Assembly (NCBI GenBank): GCA_963966185.1
Contig: CAWZYM010000260.1
Coordinates: 273,001-337,000 of the forward strand
Source of the DNA: Rhabditoides inermis
Taxonomy: Eukaryota; Nematoda; Chromadorea; Rhabditida; Rhabditidae
Reading direction: 5' to 3'
DNA length: 64,000 nucleotides
Made by a program: the position numbers and the translations under genes. The notes below the pieces were generated by a model. It saw nothing but the letters and a program-made list of their open reading frames with translations, did no database searches and had not been told where the DNA came from. Of the stretch, positions 24,701 to 33,700 are shown piece after piece (positions within the stretch are counted from its first letter, which is position 1; each line of letters begins with the position of its first letter).

Positions 24701-27700
24701 CTCTCGGAAATAGGCACGTTGTATCTCATACACATTTTCCTCAACATAGGTGTTATGTCAGTTTCACCAGCACGAGACAAGCACATCGCATACAACTCCT
24801 TCACTCGCGCCTGTTTTTGCGATCTGGATCGCAACTGCGAAAATGGAACTCGTACGGGGGGAGCAACGGCGTAGTTACGCTTGCACTCGCGCAGATCGTT
24901 CTGCATTCTAGCCTTCCTCTTTGCCATGCGACGCAGAGACCTACGGTAGCTGCTCTTCATCCTGTTCACTAGTCTATTGAGAGACTTGACCACTTTGTCT
25001 CTGTTCTTCAGCCGAGTCGTCATAATCGCAATATCCGTGTTCAACAGAGCCGCATTGTTGATTTCCTCCTTCACCTGTTTACTGCGCGCCTCATGTTCCA
25101 GCTTAGAACTGTTACCCTGACCATTTCTCTTGTGTATCAATGCACCCATCACGCTCTTCAAAGAGGCCTTGCATTCCACGAGCACTTTTCGCACATTCAC
25201 AACAACAGGCTTGCAGTCGACAGAATCACCGTTGCAGCTATTCATAAGCGACTCGCACGCAACTATCGCCGTAGTTGTATGAGACAGAGCAAACACGGAA
25301 TCTCTAATAGCACGAGCATGCAAACTATTGTCAGAGATAGCAACGTCCATCGGAACATCGACATTACAATTCGCGTTTCTCTGATTAGACATAAACGAAG
25401 CATGTGAATGAGATACACGCTGCTTCGAGGTGTGGGCGGAATCGCGAAATCTCTGCTGAGACACATCGCAGTTCCCTTCATCACCTGACCCGGGAAAACG
25501 CCTAAGCGCACCCATCCTCGAAGGAGGTAGGGTCGGTCGCACAATGTGCTGGACACCAAACCCGGGCAAACGCCGAGGCGAAGGCGTGCCCATCGGAGGG
25601 ACGGTGGGATTCCCCATCTCCACACCATGGCGATTCCGGAGAATGCCATCCTTACCCACAGTTGCCAAAACACCACTGCTCAAGCGATCGACATAAACAG
25701 TACGCGTTTTCGTCTTGGACGGAAACATGCGCACGGATCGCGAAGCGGTGCCACTCACCTTGGCAACTATCACAGACTCATTGAGAGTCGGATACTCACC
25801 CGAATTGAAACGAAAATTACCGCTACCGATCTGACCAGAGTTGGCACTGCAAAAGTCCAACATAAAACCACTCCAGCTAATACACATATGCAGTAAAACT
25901 ATGTCCTAATTAAAGTTACATCCGATATCTCCTGTACAATATTTCGCATTACATTTCAATACTTTCTATTACTATTTCTACATTTCCTTCCAAGTCTATG
26001 TAAATATAACGCGCGTTCTATACGGGGAGGGGGTGAGAGAGAGAGAGAGAGAGAAATACATCGCAACGAAACAAAAAACCTCTAAATACCCACGTATTGC
26101 TCGACGATGCCGAGTTGGCCGCACTTCGTCCCACTTCCTGGGCAGTCTTGCGTTCCTCGACCGTTCGCCTCTTCTTCAGCACTATCTAAACATGTTTTCA
26201 AGTAACTGTAACCCAAATAAAAAATAAATCCGATCAACTCACCTCCCATGGAGACTGAGACTCAGACATCTGAATTCAAAGGTAATATGAAGTAAAACAA
26301 TTGAAAGAATGAAAGAAACCTCGGGTGAGGACCGTAGTCATAACGGATTTTTGGCAAACAACAAATAAATCACCACGAAACGCAATGAAATAACTTTATT
26401 ATTTCATATTATATAAACAATCGCACTAAAATACCAAAATACTAACTAAAATACTGACCAGAACCTCGTCAGATCCCATGTCCAACATTAACGGAATCAG
26501 TGATGTCGAGAATGTGAAGGAGCCGAACATCGAGAAAGTAAGGTTATTCATAACAAAGGAACAATATAGATCACCTGGGAATAGTGCATGCAGTCTTGCA
26601 GTACGTCTTCGTGCACAAAAACGAAATCTGAAATCACTTTATCAAATCTATCATTTTAAATAACAAAAAAACAATCAAAAATGTTTTAGGTTTAAGAGCG
26701 GTTCTCTCGGATAAGGCCTCGCTCGCGCTGCTGAGTTTCGGTAGGGAAGTCGACCTATCATCAACGTTTGAAAATCTCATACCAGATGCTCAAAAAACCA
26801 ACAAAAAAATGAATAAACATGCGACATGCCTCCCAGTAGAACATCGGTGTGTCGGGCATCTGCTGGGTCGCTGACGGTGCCCGGTGGCGGCTGACCTGTA
26901 AGATATTTGAATGATTTCTAAAAAAAAATGTAGAGTACGTACCGCTTGAATGCGCTTTTCCCTCTCCACTCCGCTCAGGCCTAGTGCATCGTAATAGTCT
27001 TTGCAGCATCGACACTCGTAGCCGTGGTGTCGAGCATATACATGAAAATAAAAATGAAGAACTATACGGTAACTCACAGCTTGAGCTGGCTTGTTTGATT
27101 CCTTCTCCTTCTTCTCCAGCTCCACTTGTTCGGCTAGCATGTCCTTGAGCAGTTTCTCCCTCTTCTCCATTCCAGACGTCCTGAAAATAACGCAAAAATA
27201 AATAAAAAAGTTTCAAGAAAATACAAAAATGAAAAAAAAACACTCACAACTCACAGTTTGTCTTTTTTTCCATCCAGTGTTGACAGAGGCTTGTCCACAG
27301 CCGAGCGCTTCCTGAAAGTCTGCCTGAAAGTCATGTTTACGATCAATACGTGATCGATCCAAAAAATCTAAATTCCAGTCTAACATCAGAAACTCTCATT
27401 TGAAATGGAATAGTCCGAAACGAGTGTTATCAAATGTTATTGATGTTAATGTTACAATGTTGTTATCAAATAATGTACCGTTCCGAGACGTTCAGCGGTG
27501 GCTGCGTCTCCTCCAGTTCCTCCCAGGTCCAGGCTTCCTTGACGAGTGGGGGCTCCTCGGGGGCTCCGCGCTGCCGACCGGCCAGCACCCTGAAATAAGC
27601 AATGTTTATGAAACGGGTGACACTCAACACGCAAAATTAGATCAAGAACAATGTTGTTATCAAATAATGTACCGTTCCGAGACGTTCAGCGGTGGCTGCG

Positions 27701-30700
27701 TCTCCTCCAGTTCCTCCCAGGTCCAGGCTTCCTTGACGAGTGGGGGCTCCTCGGGGGCTCCGCGCTGCCGACCGGCCAGCACCCTGAAATAAGCAATGTT
27801 TATGAAACGGGTGACACTCAACACGCAAAATTAGATCAAGAACAATGTTGTTATCAAATAATGTACCGTTCCGAGACGTTCAGCGGTGGCTGCGTCTCCT
27901 CCAGTTCCTCCCAGGTCCAGGCTTCCTTGACGAGTGGGGGCTCCTCGGGGGCTCCGCGCTGCCGACCGGCCAGCACCCTGAAATAAGCAATGTTTATGAA
28001 ACGGGTGACACTCAACACGCAAAATTAGATCAAGAACAATGTTGTTATCAAATAATGTACCGTTCCGAGACGTTCAGCGGTGGCTGCGTCTCCTCCAGTT
28101 CCTCCCAGGTCCAGGCTTCCTTGACGAGTGGGGGCTCCTCGGGGGCTCCGCGCTGCCGACCGGCCAGCACCCTGAAATAAGCAATGTTTATGAAACGGGT
28201 GACACTCAACACGCAAAATTAGATCAAGAACAATGTTGTTATCAAATAATGTACCGTTCCGAGACGTTCAGCGGTGGCTGCGTCTCCTCCAGTTCCTCCC
28301 AGGTCCAGGCTTCCTTGACGAGTGGGGGCTCCTCGGGGGCTCCGCGCTGCCGACCGGCCAGCACCCTGAAATAAGCAATGTTTATGAAACGGGTGACACT
28401 CAACACGCAAAATTAGATCAAGAACAATGTTGTTATCAAATAATGTACCGTTCCGAGACGTTCAGCGGTGGCTGCGTCTCCTCCAGTTCCTCCCAGGTCC
28501 AGGCTTCCTTGACGAGTGGGGGCTCACCGCGGTCCGCATCTTGTCGATATGTCGACATCCTAAAACAAGCGATTTTGGTAGAATTCGAATCATGAATTGA
28601 TCAAACGGAGACATTATGCCAAACGCATGAAAACTACATGCATACCCGAGACATGAAACCATTAAAACCCTATCAGCTCGCGTTAGGGGGTAAAACGCAT
28701 CTGCGTCTCGCACGAATTGAATTTGAATAGTAAAGAAAAACGAAAAAATAACAAAAACATTAATTCGAAATTATCCGAAATCATTCATTCCACAAACACT
28801 GCGGCATCTGGCAAACATAACAACATAATTCATATGCCAGCAATGAACTTAAGTGAGTATAATACAATACAAATTTTGATAATTCAATATAGGCATTCAA
28901 ATACAACATATTGGCAAAAAATTCGTAATTTTTCATTATTCCGTACGGTTCGCTACTATCGACAAACAAACTTCGTTCATATTTCCCGCATTCTCCCTGA
29001 TTTGATTGAAGCGAAAAGAGCCCCCCCATTAGGAGAATCGCCGTTGCTATCAAACGGGGAGAACGGCCGTATCGAGCCGTGCTTTAGGCGAAAAAGTACT
29101 CTCTGAAATTCGTTCTGGAAAATATGCTGCTGCTGATGCTTTGGTACTGTTTTTTTTATTAAAATAACTTAACTTATTATGTTTATTGCTCAGGTTTCTA
29201 ACCAGTTTTCTTTCCATCCGCTGGGCAATCATGCCATGGGTCAGTTATTTCCCAATGGTTCGATCGACTGGAACAATACAAAAGATTGCCTTTTCGCGAA
29301 CTATGTCATTGCGACATCCATCGAGGTACGTTTGATTATAGTATATTACTAATATTACAGTTTTGTTGTTCAGCGAAGCCAGATTCTCGCTCGACTCGAC
29401 AACTTGGAAGCCAGTGTGGCTCGAGGAGCCTCTGTGAGCCGAGCCGGCGAGCTCGCTTCTCTGGAGTATTTTCAGACCGGACATGTGCCCGAGAGAAAGT
29501 TCTCCTCGCCCGCCACAGACCTATTTGATGGCAAGTTTTTGTTACGACTGATTTCATCAAACAGCTGATTCAGGGTTTTGCTGGAATGACGAACTGGCCG
29601 CGTTCCGGGATCTGAAGGGCACATCGGGCAAGGGAGAGGAAGCCGTTGTCATGTTTCTACAGTTCACGATGATCAAGGTACCGAGTTTTTTTTTGTTTTT
29701 ACAGAATATAAACATTTTGTTTTAGCATGCCAGAGACGTGACTCTTCTCCGGCAGCTATCTGTTGCCGGTGGAAAAACAAACGGAGGAGCAGTCAAGCCA
29801 AATACCAAAAAATACCGGAGATCTCTGAATGCTTCTTGGAAAAACACATTCACGGGTCAGTTGCATATCCTTAACTTTAACTCAGTTTGTGTTTTGAGAA
29901 TTTCTCTGTCTCCTGATAAAAGAAGACTACAACGACCCATTGAATGTCTGCGCTATCAACCACCTCTACGACAATGCAGTGTTAGTTCGGATTAAAATTG
30001 TACTTATTCTGTAATAAACTATTTTTAGGCGCGGGCTGAACAGAAAGCCACCTAGGATGACTCACCTCGACATTGGGTCAGCTTTGCAATCTTTGATTAT
30101 TGAAACCTTTTTTGTAGAAACATCCCATCCGGTGTTCTCACACTACTTCTTCATGCTGGATTCAAGTTTCCTCCGCAGTACCAACCACTTGGTAAGCATT
30201 ATTCACTTTTTATATTGAATATTCTTTCACTTTCAGTTGACAAGGCCAAAGCATGCTTGTCGACTAAGGACAAGATTCGCGTGAAGGAGTACGAGGATGC
30301 GAATCAGGGCCAGAAGAAGCCAGAGGCCGCTGCGAGCCCGCGTGGGAACGACGATGTTCGCCAAGCGACATCACCTCCCTTCTCGAGTGACACGACTTTG
30401 GATGACGCGTCGGAAGATTCGTCGGAAGACGAGGAGGACCCGGACTGGTTCGACATGGAGGACCTCTCGCTTGTCCCAAAACAAGTGAAGTTGTCTCCTG
30501 ACGACTCTGAGTGGTTTGCCGAGAAGAACAATGACTCAGCTACTACTCGAACTGATCTCTCTGCACCCGCCCTTCCTATCCCAAAGAAGAGCAAGCGACA
30601 GAAAAAACTGGAAGAGAAGAGGGAGCGACATGATTTGTGAGTCAACTGTTTTTTTAGTTACGTTTTTTTGTTTAGGTACGACAAAACTGTGTTTGGCGCT

Positions 30701-33700
30701 GCCCCAGCACTATCGGTGGGCAAGGCGGTCCCTCAGCTGTGAGTTGTTTCTAACTTATTTTACAATTTCTTGTTCTTAGTTCTGATCTGTCTGCTAGAGA
30801 AGAGAAGGCCTCTCCGATGCAAAACGTCGACATCGCAAAGAAGCCGAACTTCTCGCGTCCTAAAAGGTAAGTGCTGATAATTGAAAATTTGATATTGATT
30901 GTATTGCACCGTAGAAAGTATACTATCATATTACAGGGGCGTGGGCTATGCCACAGCCGAGAATGCGCCTCCCATTGCGCAAATGGCGAAGAAGGCGAAG
31001 AACACCGACTCGACCGTGACCAGCTGGTGGAAGGATGGATAGATCAATCCACTGTCCATCTTCAGTTACAATGATTTCATCTTCAGTTACAATGATTTCT
31101 ATTCATCTTTAACATATTATTTCGATACCCAGTCTCATATTTCAACTACGCCATCATCTACGTATTCATTGTATACCGTATACACAGTTCGAATTTACCT
31201 TTTTTGTCACTCTGTTGTCAGTTACTAATGTTTAGCACTCCTGTTCAAAATATTCATATGTGACCAAAATGGTCTGTTTTTCTCTCAAGCTATCAATAAA
31301 ATATACGAACACGTGGTTTATTTTATTGTGAGGCATCTTTTTATTGTAAAGGTCGGTATATGAGGAAGAGGTTTATAAGACGCTTGTTCCACATGCGTAG
31401 AGAGAGCTACGCACTCTGTTTTGCGTAGCAGATGAGTGTGCGTGTGCAACGAACACACGCACACTTGAGCTGCTTTTGCGTCCACGCATGCGTAGCATGT
31501 GTACGCAGCGTGGATGAATACCCGAGTATGAACTACGCACTTTCTCGCACTCCAACGCATCAATTTGCGTTACATCCACCCCCACACATTTTCAATGCGT
31601 TAACGCAAAATCAGTGCGTTAAATGCGTTAACACTGCGTCAAAAAGTTACAGAGAAGGCATTCCGATTGTTCGGGTGTGTTCGGGAGTGTTCGGGGCGCG
31701 ATTCGAAAGGCAATGCCGAACCGTTTCGAAGGCATATGGGAGTGTTTTGAAGAGATTGACCGCAACTTCCGAGAGATTTATCGGTATCACAATCACATGG
31801 GAACATGAAATCCGATTAAATCGTGTGTAATTGCTCGTTGAGTTCTGGGCTCTGCTCGTTGACGCGACGAACATGACTGTTGTGCCGAACATGTACCTGC
31901 CTCTCCCACTCGGATTCGCCTCAGGCGTCGCCACCACGGTGTTTCACATTCGAACCGTCCACTTGAACGTGAGTGTTCGATTTTTCAAGTGAGTTATCGT
32001 AATCAATAGTAATATACATTCGATTCGATTCGATCTCACTTTCAGTGGCTCGTCATGTGTTCACTGGCTATGGCTGGCTGTTCTATTATTCAACTCTACT
32101 TCTATCGTTATTTTGTGAGTTTACACTTGTTTGAACTCTCAATGCTATCTGTCTTCAGACGATTCGCGGCCTGATGACTCGCGGAAAAACACTGAACTGG
32201 TTCGAAATCGGGTGCATTTCCGCACCATACTTTCTATGGGCCACATGCTATCCGATCACATGCTACCTCACCTACCTTGACACTGATAAAGTGGAGCGTT
32301 TGTTTGCCTACTTCATTACGGTACACACGTTGTCCTGATTGAAACGTATGTAAGTTTTTTTCTTCAGAGATTCCCGGAGCATATCCGTGATAAGTATTCA
32401 GATGTGGACTGGAACACATTCGATCTCACTGAATCCTACTACAAAGTCATGTGGGGCTTCTCGGGGGTGAGTTGACGACAGAAACACTGTTGTACAAATC
32501 TCGTGGACATATTTCTACAATAAAAGAATAAAATCTAGTTTCAGGGCTACGTACTGTTCATGGTGGCGGTTGCCTGGTTTCTCGTGCAGAGCTCGCTCAC
32601 CTTCCTCAACCGCAACTCGCACCGCATATCCAAGCACGCGTTGAAGTTCCACCACACTGTGATGGTAGAGCTGCTCACACAGGTAAGTCACAACCGCATC
32701 ATTGAGCTTAGCTCAACCTTGGATCCTTCGGTACTTGAACCGGAGAGAGAGTCGTTTTGCGCAAAACATGCACATACCACGCGTTCCGCGTAAGAATCGA
32801 ACGATTTTAGGGTAGAGGGGACCTAGGGGCTGAATGTGTGCTCATAGGAGTTTTTAAGGGTGCTCTAAAAGGTGGTTCGGTGGTTTTGATCCATTATGCA
32901 AATTTGGTCAAATTTGGTCCACTACCTCAAATCAGCCAGGTTTGGTCCAATATAACTTTTCAATAACTTGTGTTGGCATTCTGAAACACTTTTTATATGA
33001 AATGAATTTTGATTAACTCTAGTGTTAGGAAGTTATGCTCTAAAAAGTAGAAAATTTGCATATTTTTGAATTTTTCGAGATTGTTCCGCCTTGCGACAAC
33101 GTCAGCGGTACACACCATCAGAAAAAGCGTATTTTGTTTAGTTTCCATGAATTTTACCATAGAAATCGAAATCGAAGGTAACGTCTTTGACCATTCAAGC
33201 GATTGAAAGTTGGTGGCTTAGTTCAAAATATAATATATAACCATTATGAGTGACTAAATGTTTACATAACTGTTGTATAATGTTGGTTACACTAACAAAC
33301 ACTCAGTTTGTCATATTTTTGTTTTATTATTCATGAAATCTCAAAATATTTAGATAAATTAGCATTTAATCAGAGTTGCGCAGTTTAACATGAATAAACT
33401 CATGTAATTCAAACTAAGTTACACCTATTATGTTTTTCTGAACATTATTAAGTACTATTACACAAATTTGGTTACCAATTACATTGATTAATTGTATTTT
33501 GGATTTGTATTGTACTTGAGCTCCAACTTTCAATCGCTTGGATGGTCAAAGACGTTACCTTCGATTTCTATGGTAAAATTCCTGGAAACTTAACAAAATA
33601 CGTTTTTTTCTGATAGTGTGTACCGCTGCCGTTGTCGCGGGGCGGAACATTCTCGAAAAATTCAAAAATATGCAAATTTTCTACTTTTTATAGCATAACT

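Larger units (their letters stand above)
11734..31641. mobile_element. 19.9-kb TIR-bounded multigene DNA element
   Basis: The left end TGACGCAGTGTTAACGCA (11734-11751) recurs as an exact inverted copy at 31624-31641. Both ends continue into GCGTT-rich subterminal sequence that shares a 25-bp inverted block. The element sits inside intron 1 of a chemoreceptor gene whose exons and phases flank it on both sides, which independently fixes it as an insertion. It carries about seven spliced genes, one transposase-like (B). No clear target-site duplication is visible: the flanks are GGTAATTAA and AAAAGTTAC. A 3.65-kb part is repeated at 1-3646. No Maverick hallmark gene is seen. Probably a large DNA transposon of an uncharacterised type. 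Confidence 0.8.

Noticed and set aside
11734..31641. Classification as a Maverick/Polinton
   Set aside because: Size and TIRs fit, but no DNA polymerase B, retroviral-type integrase, packaging ATPase, protease or jelly-roll capsid motif was seen.
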